Assembly: GCF_001186125.1 (NCBI RefSeq)
Contig: NW_014040528.1
Coordinates: 7,082-35,734, forward strand
Length of the DNA stretch: 28,653 nt
Source: Sphaeroforma arctica JP610
Lineage: Eukaryota > Opisthokonta > Ichthyosporea > Ichthyophonida
Reading direction: 5' to 3'
Shown here: piece after piece, positions 11,801 to 21,005 of the stretch
Numbering within the stretch: the first letter of the stretch is position 1
How the letters are laid out: every line of letters begins with the position of its first letter
Position numbers and translations under genes: made by a program
The notes under the pieces: generated by a model
What the model was told of the DNA's origin: nothing
Databases searched by the model: none
The model's input: the letters and a program-made list of their open reading frames with translations, nothing else

Positions 11801-14800
11801 CGGTATATTATATATATATATATATAGGTATATATCTTACAAGCACCTTTCATTCCCACTACAGGCGGCTGCCTTCAAGACGCTCAACAAGCATAATGCG
11901 CTGGCGTTTATCCGTACATTGCTGACGGTGATCAATGACAGTGACTATCTGGAGGACGGGATGGCCCTCATGCTGTGCTTGGATCCGGATAAGCTCAAAC
12001 CATCGGCCGTACAGGCTCTGCTGAAGTTCAGGTTACTCAAAGGTCTGCGTTTGTTACTTGACAAGTCGGTCGAGAGCCTTGCGCAGGTATCAACACTAGA
12101 AAACCGACGCGCGCTGGAAGGGTTGGTGGATAAGACAGTGACGGCTATAGCGGACGTGGCTACGGATGCGAGTGTCGCTGTAGCTGAAGGGGCAGCGATG
12201 GACAACGACACCACTACAGAGGCGGATCAGCAATTAACACAGGGCGCAGGCGAACAAGAGAGTGTGCGTGCAATAGCCAATGGGGACGGTATGAGTGGGG
12301 CGGTGAAAGCAGAAGCAACGGCAGATGGCACTGACACGCTTGGTGGTGGTAACGAGGAGATCGATCAAGACCCAACGGATACCGTCTCTTCAGAAGACGC
12401 CAAGGCCGCTCAAACAGGCGCGGATGCCGTTGCCATAGATACGGACAATGCTGGCCCCAAGCCGTCTCCGATTGAGGCTGTGAATAAGCAGGAATCACAA
12501 GACCTGATAGTGTCCACAGAAGACACTGATGCGCCTGAGCCCTCTGTGACTGAGGCTGAGCACACGCAGGATCCCGAAGACCAGACAGCACCCGCAGAAG
12601 TAAAGGGAGAAGTGGTAGACGTGGTGACAGAAAAGGCGCAACCGCCACAGGACTTTGTGGAGGAAGATCTGTATGCGCTCGCCACATCGGTAATTCGCAA
12701 CGACGTGCCTGTGGTGGTTGATGCGGCGGAGACAGCCCAGCTAAGGCAACTCCAGGTAACCATAGGTGTTTGTTTGTGTAAATGTGTATGTGTTTGTATG
12801 TGCATGTTGATATATATTCATCTATGGCTATATATATATATATATATATATCTACAGCTGTATGTATATATATGTGTGTGGGTGTATATATGTATATATA
12901 TATATATATACCAAAAGTCTATTTTTCTGTAGTTTCTGCAAATGTGGAGGCAGTGGGTTGTATGAATAGTTAATTGCACTGCTACTATCACTGGCGCGTC
13001 AACTACAATATCAGACTGTAGTCTGTCGGTGTAGTTTTTATCTATGTCTGTGATTTGGGACAGGCCATGTCGGAATACCGACATACAATCACTTATGTGC
13101 TCTGTATATCGGGATGGTATACTGAGGGTTATAGCTACAATGCATTTCGAACAAATCCGGTTTTTCTATCCAATACATAGTTTATATTGGACTTGAAAAA
13201 AAGGATCTCTTCTTTTGCCACATCCTATTTGGGTCCTTTATAGTATTCATCAGAGTAGCATTCAAAAAGTTCTCTTTCATACATGTCTATGCAGTACATC
13301 TGTTTAACACTCTAAGCGCTCTCTCCCCGGTGCATCGACTAATCCCATCCAATTTGCCATGCACGCGATACCTCAGATCATTATTCTAAGGATTCTCTCT
13401 AAGATCGAGTTCCAATTCCGCAACCCAATCGACGATGGTAATATGTGGCCTGTGATCAAGAGCCTGGCTAAAGAAACGAACAAAGAGTATGTGCATGGAG
13501 CTGTTAGTGTGCGTGTGTATTTTAGCTTCTCTCTAGAATAATTGTGGTGTCGGATGATGTAACCTGTGCTTATACGTGACACCCAGATACTGTAGTACAT
13601 ATTCAGATATAGTTCACGTATTTACATATATAGTATACGTGACTTCCAGACACTGTAGTATACATATTTGAATATAATATACGTATTTAATTGTAGTATA
13701 CATATTTAATTGTAGTACGCGTATTTAACTATAGTATACATATTTAAATATAGTATACGTAATTATATATAGTATACGTGACTCCCAGATACTGTAGTAT
13801 ACATATTTAAATATAGCATACGTAGTTTCCAAATACTTTCTGATATGCTTTCCTATTCGTTTACATACAAACAACGAGCATGTGTGCTGAGTCGCTAGTG
13901 TTCGTAAGGCCCACATACTTTTCAGACGCGTTGAGTTCTCGTGCAGTAAATTATTAAAAGAACGTGGGCAATCAGCCAATCGTGGGTGTTCTTATGGAAC
14001 GCTTTCCAAAACATTTTGTTTTTGTTCGACCAAAGCTTCAGATAGAGTATGTGCCATAAACCACAGTAGTGAGTGTTATTTCTGAACCCATTCTCATGGT
14101 GGAATCTCATTTGCCGAAAGGAACAAATAGATCAATTGAAGGGGGTTTTCAAATGTGTGTTGCTTTTGTGCTATACAGTTCTATACTCGTTGGTAGCCAA
14201 TATTTGCAGATGAGCTACGACGTACACACCGTGAGAATAAATAAACAGTCAAGGCGTGGTATGAACGTACTGAACCTTTGAACTCTGGCAATTCTAGGCG
14301 TATTACAAACATAAATATATTTTATATGTATGTATATGTATATATATATAGCTAAATATTAACAGACATGAGAGTACTACCATCATACGCAGATAAACAT
14401 TTCAATTGCGTACTATATTAAGTGTGTACTCGATCCGTATCTTGCATCTGTGGTACAACTTAACTAGTGTGACTTGCCTTTGTCCACAGCATATCCGACG
14501 CCGCCGGACGACTGATAACCCGTTGGAGCAGTCTTCGCAAAGAAATCAAGATACCAAAGAAGACCCGAGAGGACAAAGAGAAGGAGAAATCCGACAGAGA
14601 AAAATCCGACAGCCGCGATAGGACTAGAAGGGCCAGTGAACTCAATAAGTAGGTATCTTCATATAGACAACATCAGAGAAATATGACTCGTACTCACTCC
14701 TGCTCTATGGGTGTAAATGTGTAAACGCATAAGTATATACTAAGTTATTAATGGCCTATTTACCCTGGTGAAAAGACGTACATTTCATTTGCTAGTTGAA

Positions 14801-16323
14801 GTATCAGAAGATAGGATAGGCTGAATTAACCGCTTGGAATCACGGTATCGATATAGGACTACTTCTTTCGTTGCACGTAGTAAGTGTAGCTGTATACTAT
14901 ACACATGCTTTGTTTATTCGTTTGTGGCCAATATTCAGTAATTGTATGTTATATTTGTATACTTGTGTAAAGGACCTTATACTTAATCTGACATCCAATG
15001 GTGTATATGCCTAATCACGATAAGACGCCATGATTTGTAAGTCAAATCACATGATCACGCAAGTTTTGTAGGCGTCATCTTTCTAATATTCGATGATATA
15101 CATGCTGAATCGCGTGATCACTCAATGATAGACGCTACTTCACACTTGCACACGAGTACTTTTACCTGGATCACGCTAACACCCAAGACTGGTCTGTCTT
15201 TGCAGTGACTATAGCTCTGCGTACGCCGCTGCGGCCAGCCGATTCGGCACTCACAACAGACTACGCGGGAGTATTGGTGAGGTGCCCCTCAAACCAACAC
15301 ACAGCACACATATCCACACCCACACGCCTAAAGACCTCGATCTAGAACAGATATACAATGAGATGATGGACCAGCTCCCTGGGCAGGCTGGCGTGCAGGC
15401 ACACGCACAGGCACACACTGTGGGTCGACGGGGTTTGTATGAGAGTGTGAGAGGTGGCAATGGACTGACATACAGGGAGATGGGAGAGTTTAGTATAGAC
15501 CCGGGTGCGCACATTGCCATGTCGCATACAGAGGCCGGCGTTAAACCAGTGCATGGTATGGCCGAGGGAGGGTCCCTGGGTAAGTGTACTTGAAAATGCG
15601 CATGTATTTAAGAGTATATATATGTATGTTTGTATTTGTATTGTGATATATATATGTGTGTGTGTGTGTGTGTATATATATATACGTCTGCCACGCGGGC
15701 CGTCTGTAGTGAGCCTTATGATGAAGTGTTGAATAGTTTGTGTTAATGGACTGGGCCGCCCACCTTAATATACATACCCTTATTCATTGCATGATTATAT
15801 ATACATGCATATCATGTTTATATACATACATTTTCTGTTCCTATACATACACTTCCTCATCCTATCCTTCTACTACATTTGTCTCATTATTATCATACCT
15901 CGCTTGTACTCTTCGCCCCAACTCTCAGCCTACAACAGCCGGATCGCACCTTCATACGGCATGTACAGTCAGCAGTACCATCAGTCATACACCCATGCCC
16001 AGGGTTGGCAACAGAGCATTGCACAGCAACATAATGACATCCCTGACCCACGGATCCAACCCCTCGCGCCCCCTGAGGAAGCCTTGCCAGCAGGCTGGAT
16101 GTCTACCATGGGTGGGTTTTTATTGTGAACTTGAGTGCTGTATTTCTGTTCATCTAACGAACGGATTGGTGAAAATTGTTGCTTTCTAGCAAGGATTCTA
16201 ACTTAAAAATATATGTTTTTGTACGGGGTATATACTCTGGATGTTGCGATGTATGGTTTGAGAGTGTGTGCTAAAGTGTATGTGTCTGTGTATATGTGTG
16301 TGTGCGTGTATGTGCGTGCGTGC

Positions 16324-16359
<36 letters not shown>

Positions 16360-19300
16360 TTGAAATTATGTATGCGTGTATACATAAATATTGCTCAGCT
16401 GCAAACCCTTCCTAAGCAACAGATGTATGCATGTGTATATATGAAGTGTAGTCATTCTGGATACTAGCCAAGAAATGGTATTTCAGAAGTAGTTTATTTA
16501 AGTGTTCAGAAGTGTGTATATATGAAGTGTAGTGTGTCTATGCACGCTGTAAAAGTTAAAACCCCCTGTGCGGCTTTTATAACTCTTGCAATTGTTACAA
16601 CCTGTATTGCGCTCAGCTGTTTTAATCCGCTCATAAGGAACAATGAGTGCACTATAGCCGTGTACATCTGGCATACACAACACTGTATACTGACTATCCG
16701 TAGGAATTAGGCAATTCCAAAACATATCCGCACAACCAAACAACACTGTACGTATGCATATACCCAGAGGCAATAAGTCTGGTATAATTATAAATATCTC
16801 TGATACACAATGTCTTAACTACTTTTTGGAAAACAAGCCGTTACGCATGTTATCCACAAAGCCAACCAACTCACCCTGTGCACAAGCAGATACCAACAAG
16901 CATCGAGCTTGTGTTGCAATGTATGTATATATGTATCTATTTCTCTGTACATCTGTGTTGCACTCATTATCATCCCTCATACATATCCTCCCCTGTTGAC
17001 CCATCCGCAGATCCCAAGAAGCAACGAGTGTACTACTACCACGTAGACACTAATCAAACACAATGGACTAAGCCAACAGCCGATACAGTACTGCACACCA
17101 TAGCACCACAACCCTCGCTAGCAGACGAGGTGCCAGCTAGTAAAAGGTGTGTACGTTGCCCTTGTGTGGTATTGCGTACATCTATATGTATGTGTATATA
17201 CACAACTATGTTTGTATATATGATATATATATTTATATTTATTTTAATTCATATACGGTGTATGTGTGTCTGTATGTATGTATGTAAGTATATACAATTA
17301 AAACAATAGTATATAATCATGTGTGTATCCATAAATATATATATATATTACTAAATACCAATCTTCCGTATAGCCCCACATCACCCTCCGGTTCAAGAGA
17401 CTCCTTGAAACGCAAGAGTGAGGCGGCAGATAAAGCTTCCGAATCCGCTCACAAGAGGCAGAAGACCAGCGTCGAAGATACGAAGACACTCGAGGAGAGG
17501 AAGCGCAATTTCAGAGCTATGGTGCGTGTGTAAGGGAAAATTGCATGTTCAGGAATATATTTGCGAAAGTGAGCATACGGGTATATACGTATATATACTA
17601 TTATATTGACATATGTGAACGTGTGTGTATATAGTTATGGTGTGTGTCGGGTGTATCTACCTACTTTGAGTAGTGTCTGTATCTGAATATATGCGCCCTC
17701 TTATATAGATCTAGATATTGTTTATACGTGTATATCCAGAGGGTTTTTTCTGTGAGGGGCGTACCTGCATGATATTGACCAATAACCTTGATTGTATATT
17801 CATTAGGGTCTATATACTTAAGTGTTCTTTATGGATATATGCGTACATGTATATTTAGACCTTTGGTGTTTACGGAGAAGCATCGGCACACATGGAAATC
17901 AGTCTCAAAAGTATATCCCAAAAGTATATGTGTATGCACATAGTACCAATGTACCAACGTGTTCGGTTGTCGAACAGTCTGTGGTAGCTCTGCGCTGTAT
18001 GAAATATGGTACAGTACTTCGAGGGCTGGCCTTTAAGCCGGGGCAAGACGGACGCTGTGTTGCTCGCCTTTTCAGAAACTATAAATAGATCCGTATGGTC
18101 ATATTCGTTTCACAAGCACAAGTAATGTGTCTTCAATTAAAGCGTTTGTACCTGATTGGCATTGTATGTTCTTCTGTTCGCGCTGACTAGATGCGTATGC
18201 TCCTATACATGTTTTTACAATGAATATAGATTTACAAGATAAGCCGTTCGAATAGGGTGGATGTTGATTATATTCACACTGAGAGCTGTTTTAACATTCC
18301 GAGTATATTGAACATATCAAGGATATGTACATGTAGGTCGTAAGGGATTGATATCGTGTAAGCTAAATTGGGCTTAAGGTCTAGAGTTTAAATATTGACC
18401 TGTTTGTTTGTTTTTTACCTTATGACTAGATGTGTATGGTTATATTTATACATCTACATACATACAATACCAATGCATTTACGTTATATCACTAGATATT
18501 TATGGTTCTATTTATATACCTACATACATACAATGACAATGCGTAGTTTGCATACCAAATAATATTCTTTGTAGTACATCTCACAACTCACCATACAATC
18601 TTTGTACCACATGGTTCAGGGGTTTAGGGTAATTCCAGTACACTATATAATCTTTGCATCACAAGGTTCTTAAGGTTTGGTGTTAAAACTACGTACCCTT
18701 TGTACCTCAGGGTTTAAGGTGTCCATAACTCACTTTATATCTCGGTTTGATTTCTACAATTAGGTCTCCAAATCTGTCATCAAAGTACTGGGCAAGTACA
18801 ACAAACCCGGCTGCAAATTCGGCCGCATCACAAACAAGGACGATTTCAAACATCTCGCTCGAAAGGTACGCCTTTTTATTTACTCGGAATGGTACTACTT
18901 CTCATTTCTCGCGCTACTATTTAGATACGCCGCCTGTTAGGTAGCCCCGATTTCTCTTTGTGACGAACTGCGTACCTCTACTTCTTGTTGTAGTATGCGT
19001 TATTTAATTACGAACTCAGAGATATCCGTTAAAGCCGAGCCCCGTTTCTTTTACCCCCGTATAGAGTGCGCGTACGAGACCCTTGTGTGTGTGTGTTTGT
19101 ATCATTCGTATGGAGACTGAAGAGTCAGTTCTCCGTATGTGTAAAGCACACTAAGAAGTCCTTCATTGCCACCGGATGTCGTGCGTATATGATGTTATAT
19201 TATTCTTATGCAACAGTTCTGTCGTGCACTGAAGTGTGTATGCTGTTATCCAAAGGGAATAGAGATCGTCTGTGTGCTGCTGCTTTTAGGGTTTAGGGTT

Positions 19301-20346
19301 TAGGTACTGATATGCCTTCAATTTCCATCTCGTCTCTGCCCTCTTCCTAGATCACCCATATGATTGTCGAGAGGCATACCAAGAAGAACGATTTTAGTGC
19401 CACTGAAGGTACGTCAATTTTTTTACATGCAGAATACATACGTATTACGTTTTTTTGTTTAGTGTTGATATTTGAAAGTTGATATAAACATGCGCATGTA
19501 TAAACGTATGGCTCGCCAGTCTGTATATATATGTGTGTGTGGGTGTGTTTGTATATATATATATATATGTGTGTGTGTATGTTTGTGCATATATATAGAT
19601 ATTGAATATATATATGTGTGTGTGGGTGTGGGTGTGTATATATGTGTATATATATATTGTGATATTTATATATATTCTTCAATTGCTTACTAAGGCATCC
19701 GAATATTTATATCGTAACAGAATATATTTTGCAATGTCTTTTTTGGGTGTTGACGTGGATACGACACAGGACGGGTTGCGTCTTGTTGTAAATCTTGGCC
19801 TGTACTTAAATGCTCGGTGTGTATCGATCAGCCTGTAGATCTATATATATATATATATTAACTATATTTATATATCTTTATCCATAGTATTAGAATTATT
19901 AGCATTAAATTACTATACGTATTGTATACCTGCATGTTTGTCTGATACCTATCTCCCATGTCACCCCATTTCTCGCCACAGCGGTGCACGAGAAACTTGA
20001 GAAATACATCCACAAGTCCATGAAGAAGCAAGGGAGTGTCTACACGCGCAAAACCATGGACTCTGATATCGAGTATGCAGACACCAACACCGCAGCCAAG
20101 CGATTGACGCATCTGAAGGAGCGGAGACGAAGGAAAGAGGCCGAGGCTAGGCGTAAAGAGCGGCGACGCAGTGATAGCAAGTATGTGTCTGATGCTGTCA
20201 GTTCACCGAAAGAGGGGTTGACCTGGAATGAGAGCACCGCTCGAGTGGATGGGCATGTAGATGCGGCGGCGGGGGGGGGGGTGGAGTATATGGAAGAGGA
20301 TAGTGACATGCATATTAGCGATGACAGTAATGACCTTATGGATTAG
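3884..20346 (+). CDS. SETD2: SETD2/Set2-like histone H3 lysine-36 methyltransferase, 18 exons
   Basis: Exons: 3884-5757, 6396-6464, 7116-7285, 8608-8726, 9453-9529, 10359-10573, 11007-11091, 11512-11641, 11865-12755, 13377-13486, 14490-14648, 15206-15579, 15929-16111, 17011-17146, 17374-17521, 18764-18865, 19351-19408, 19982-20346. They sum to 5265 nt (1754 residues plus TAG); all 17 introns are GT-AG and all phases agree. Domain order: disordered S/T/D/E-rich N-terminus (1 to about 690), AWS (698-744), SET (about 750-868), post-SET (876-883), TFIIS N-terminal-like domain in two blocks (914 to about 980 and 1211-1271), WW (1477-1507), SRI (about 1569-1652), then a basic ERRRRKEAEARRKERRR segment and an acidic tail. 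In known Set2/SETD2 proteins, SET methylates H3K36 in the nucleus and SRI binds the phosphorylated C-terminal domain of RNA polymerase II. Catalytic motifs are intact. The ATG at 3884 has A at -3; an upstream 5' UTR exon cannot be excluded. At 1754 residues it is shorter than human SETD2 (2564). Alternative splicing is possible at introns 3 and 4. Boundaries of exons 2, 11 and 12 rest mainly on phase and splice signals and are the least secure. Confidence 0.92.
5796..5900 (+). repeat. TA / TATG microsatellite in intron 1
   Basis: (TATG)n flanked by (TA)n, close behind the exon 1 donor. Confidence 0.85.
6055..6245 (+). repeat. Two-copy tandem duplication in intron 1 (about 119 bp period)
   Basis: Two stretches starting near 6060 and 6179 share TTTCGT-CTGG, AAAG-ACTTCCC, TCTGTTGTA and a GTA-rich tail in the same order. 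They are about 70-75% alike by eye. This intron is 638 nt and holds no coding signal. Confidence 0.6.
6475..6607 (+). repeat. TG/TATG and (TA)n tract in intron 2
   Basis: TATGTGTATG-like repeats begin just after the exon 2 donor and end in a pure TA run. Confidence 0.8.
6738..6770. repeat. (TA)n tract in intron 2
   Basis: TATATATATA / AATATATATA, able to fold back on itself. Confidence 0.7.
6880..7062 (+). repeat. (GTAT)n microsatellite in intron 2, near the exon 3 acceptor
   Basis: Long compound GTAT/TG/TA tract ending about 55 nt before the exon 3 acceptor at 7115. Confidence 0.85.
7272..7660 (+). repeat. Tandem copies of the exon 3 donor junction (intron 3)
   Basis: The junction ACCTATGACAACG|GTGTGTGCATGACAT at 7285/7286 is repeated downstream with its GT at 7377, 7468 and 7551, and in decayed form near 7631. 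Periods are 91, 91, 83 and about 80 bp. Copies 1 and 2 are almost identical over about 60 nt. Copies 4 and 5 share a different spacer (ACAAATATGTATCTAGCCTA). Each copy retains part of the exon 3 end before the donor. Confidence 0.9.
7814..7860. repeat. Short inverted repeat in intron 3
   Basis: CCTAGCAA (7814-7821) and TTGCTAGG (7831-7838) form a perfect 8-bp stem with a 9-nt loop; CTAGCAA occurs again at 7854-7860. It may be the remnant of a small DNA element, but no target-site duplication is visible. Confidence 0.5.
8264..8628 (+). repeat. Tandem copies of the exon 4 acceptor junction (intron 3)
   Basis: Four copies of a pyrimidine tract, AG, and the start of exon 4 (ATGAAGATGA-TAGAAGAC) follow each other. 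The AG ends at 8271, 8402, 8505 and 8607, with periods of 131, 103 and 102 bp. Only the last continues into the conserved AWS sequence, so it is taken as the real acceptor. Between copies lie related spacers with ATGTATAAACATGCAT and pyrimidine-rich ends. Confidence 0.92.
8705..9090 (+). repeat. Tandem copies of the exon 4 donor junction (intron 4)
   Basis: The end of exon 4 plus the donor (CAGAACCAAAGC to CACAAG|GTATTTGTGGTGTGG) recurs with the junction at 8830, in decayed form near 8984 and near 9067. All copies share the downstream core TTGTGTGGTGTGCTTTAT-AACC and, in the first two, GAGTCTACTTATGAGCATG. Upstream exon-like sequence is carried along (for example CTATGCCATGGCCCATCTG before the last copy, matching exon 4). 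Periods are about 103, 153 and 84 bp. Confidence 0.8.
9583..9650 (+). repeat. TG/TATG microsatellite in intron 5
   Basis: TATGTGTGTG, TGTATGTATG and TATATATG steps about 55 nt after the exon 5 donor. Confidence 0.8.
9735..9910 (+). repeat. Diverged two-copy repeat in intron 5
   Basis: CACTG-GACTCTGTAT with a T-rich stretch, then CCCATT-TGTTG-GTATAGTGA, occurs twice about 95-110 bp apart (near 9740 and 9830). Each copy ends in a TATAG|TG string that resembles an acceptor. Divergence is high. Confidence 0.45.
10146..10322 (+). repeat. Tandem repeat before the exon 6 acceptor (46-55 bp units)
   Basis: CACCCAAATTCTCTTCTGTATGC followed by TCCAAAAGACGTTCC and AATTTTT is present in three full copies and a fourth partial one. 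The first copy ends in CAATTTCTCACTATAG, close to the true acceptor CAATTTCTCGCGATAG at 10358, so acceptor-like sequence seems to belong to the unit. Confidence 0.8.
10855..10975 (+). repeat. TATG/TA microsatellite in intron 6
   Basis: TGTATG and TATATG steps ending in (TA)n about 30 nt before the exon 7 acceptor. Confidence 0.8.
11092..11511 (+). other. Intron 7, no further feature apart from ATGTAT repeats
   Basis: 420 nt with a T-rich start and a short GATGTATCGATGTATTGATG repeat (about 11460-11492) near the acceptor. No coding signal or RNA gene seen. Confidence 0.6.
11690..11828 (+). repeat. TATG / (TGTC)n / (TA)n tract filling intron 8
   Basis: Compound microsatellite that fills most of this 223-nt intron and ends about 35 nt before the exon 9 acceptor. 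Confidence 0.85.
12770..12912 (+). repeat. TG / TA microsatellite in intron 9
   Basis: TGTGTATG steps just after the exon 9 donor, then two pure TA runs separated by a TGTATG stretch. The rest of this 621-nt intron shows nothing further. Confidence 0.85.
13575..13840 (+). repeat. TATAGTATACGTATTTAA-type repeats in intron 10
   Basis: About ten units of 18-25 bp built around AGTATACRT-TTTAA, with two longer copies containing GTGACTCCCAGATACTGTAG. GTATAC is itself palindromic, so the array could form cruciforms. It lies about 90 nt after the exon 10 donor. The remaining intron (to 14489) holds only a short TATG tract at about 14310-14352. Confidence 0.75.
15020..15140. repeat. Imperfect direct and inverted repeats in intron 11
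   Basis: AATCACATGATCACGCAAG and AATCGCGTGATCACTCAATG lie about 65 bp apart in direct order. GACGCC and GGCGTC flank the first copy in inverted order. No coding signal in this 557-nt intron. Confidence 0.45.
15612..15684 (+). repeat. TATG/TG microsatellite in intron 12
   Basis: TATATATG, (TG)n and (TA)n just after the exon 12 donor; the remainder of the intron is pyrimidine-rich up to the acceptor. Confidence 0.8.
16260..16358 (+). repeat. (TG)n microsatellite in intron 13
   Basis: GTGTG/TGCGTG tract with about 14 uninterrupted TG units at its end. Confidence 0.85.
16433..16533 (+). repeat. Direct repeat pair in intron 13
   Basis: An identical 20-mer beginning GTGTATATATG and ending AAGTGTAGT occurs at 16433-16452 and 16514-16533, an 81-bp period. 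The rest of the 899-nt intron shows no gene. Confidence 0.65.
17160..17335 (+). repeat. TATG/TA microsatellites in intron 14
   Basis: TGTATG and TATATATTTA steps fill most of this 227-nt intron. Confidence 0.75.
18420..18720 (+). repeat. Two diverged tandem repeats in intron 15
   Basis: A roughly 65-bp unit (ACTAGAT-T-TATGGTT-TATTTATA, CATACATACAAT-CCAATGC) occurs twice at about 18425-18545. Next comes a roughly 60-bp unit (ACAATCTTTGTACCACATGG then TTCAGGGTTTAGGGT) in about three diverged copies, 18592-18715, ending about 45 nt before the exon 16 acceptor. The earlier part of this 1242-nt intron (17522-18420) shows no gene. Confidence 0.6.
19285..19304 (+). repeat. Short TTTAGGG telomere-like tract in intron 16
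   Basis: TTTAGGG twice followed by TTTAGG, in perfect tandem. The rest of this 485-nt intron has nothing notable. Confidence 0.6.
19515..19678 (+). repeat. TG/TATG/TA microsatellites in intron 17
   Basis: Three TGTGTG blocks separated by TATATATA runs; a further TA run lies at about 19843-19862. Confidence 0.85.
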
Positions 20347-20730
20347 TAACTTAGTATTATAAACAAACGCGCGCACGGGTGGTTGAGGGTGTGGCGAAGT
20401 TGAACACGTGGGTTTTTCTAGGCTGTCTGTGATTAGTGACTTAGTAAATATAATAAATTCATATATGGACTATTGAGGGAAGTGAAGACAGCCACATGGG
20501 CTGTAAACGGGGATTAGTGACTGAAGAGGTAGGATAAATGCTCTAGAACTATTGAGGGACTTAAGGACAAGCAAATGGATTGTGTTTAGACTGCAATTAG
20601 TTTTTCAGTATGTTGCACAGCCGCACTTATGTTGTACCATTGCGATAAGTGACTTGGTAGATGAAACAAATGCACACATATGCCATTAGGTGAATGGAAG
20701 CGAACAGTTAAAAAAAGCCGAGTGTTGGTT
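20341..20730 (+). repeat. Tandem copies of the SETD2 stop-codon/3' UTR sequence
   Basis: GGATTAGTAACTTAGTA, which includes the TAG stop, is echoed at 20431 (GATTAGTGACTTAGTA), 20512 (GATTAGTGACTGAAG), weakly near 20595 and at 20643 (GATAAGTGACTTGGTA). Early periods are 90 and 81 bp. A second shared element, ACTATTGAGGGA, occurs in copies 2 and 3 and as GGTTGAGGGT in copy 1. Confidence 0.7.
20452..20457 (+). terminator. Candidate poly(A) signal of the SETD2-like gene
   Basis: An exact AATAAA lies about 105 nt after the TAG stop, inside the second copy of the tandem repeat that starts at the stop codon. Cleavage would fall near 20470-20490. The region is AT-rich, so a chance match is possible. 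Confidence 0.4.
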
Positions 20731-21005
20731 ATGTATCTTACAGAAGACGCTTAGTAAAGTGACGTGCTACTGCAAGGATGATTCACACAATACACATAAA
20801 GATACCTATAAGTTGCATTGGACTAGTAACATATATCGAGCCACCTGTATTGCTTTCCCTATACTTTAAACTATGACGGGTGCTCCTAGACTCTATCCCC
20901 CAACAGCGGGCATCACAAGTGTGTGCCTATATCGCTGTCTAGCGACTTTGGTATATATGCAGAATATATCCCACGATACTTGGACTCTATGAAAGCGACA
21001 GATCA

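Larger units (their letters stand above)
11865..14562 (+). other. Set2 TFIIS N-terminal-like helical domain, split by an acidic insertion
   Basis: Exon 9 begins with a helical block (residues 914 to about 980, including FIRTLLTVIND and AVQALLKFRLLKGLRLLL). Exon 10 continues with ILRILSKI and DDGNMWPVIKSLAKE, and exon 11 with RLITRWSSLRKEIKIPKK. These resemble from memory the helical TFIIS_N/LW-type repeat of SETD2 that ends in a tryptophan-containing helix and an RIPKK-like motif. Between the blocks lie about 225 residues rich in E, D, A, T and Q that look disordered, encoded in the same 891-nt exon. The order of the helices supports one domain carrying a large loop. An alternative is two unrelated helical patches. 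Confidence 0.62.
16084..17075 (+). other. WW domain split across exons 13 and 14
   Basis: LPAGW at the end of exon 13 and VYYYHVDTNQTQWTKP in exon 14 join in phase 1 to form a 31-residue WW domain with both signature tryptophans (1481 and 1504), the YYY strand and the closing proline (1507). WW domains bind proline-rich ligands, and one is a standard part of SETD2/Set2. Intron 13 (899 nt) interrupts the first strand. Residues upstream in exon 13 are Q/Y/H-rich and end in PLAPPEEA. Confidence 0.9.
17483..20037 (+). other. SRI (Set2-Rpb1 interacting) domain, exons 15-18
   Basis: The three-helix SRI region reads LEERKRNFRAM (exon 15), VSKSVIKVLGKYN plus FGRITNKDDFKHLARK (exon 16), ITHMIVERHTKKN (exon 17) and HEKLEKYIHKSMKKQG (exon 18). 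The F-x-x-x-V-S-x-x-V-x-K-x-L-x-K-Y pattern, the FKHLARKITHMIVE helix and the closing KKYI-like helix match the SRI of SETD2. In the family this binds doubly phosphorylated repeats of the RNA polymerase II C-terminal domain. All introns in it fall at or near helix ends. Confidence 0.9.

Noticed and set aside
12214-12805. Two long minus-strand frames opposite SETD2 exon 9
   Set aside because: Antisense shadows of the acidic repeat stretch; no start context or domain.
14641-14652. Possible early end of SETD2 at an in-frame TAG after AATAAG
   Set aside because: A GTAGGT donor just before it (14649) joins exon 12 in phase 2, and the WW and SRI domains downstream require the gene to continue.
17822-18088. 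88-codon plus-strand frame in intron 15
   Set aside because: No splice sites joining it to SETD2 in frame and no recognisable domain; exon 15 and exon 16 already join in phase 0 within the SRI domain.
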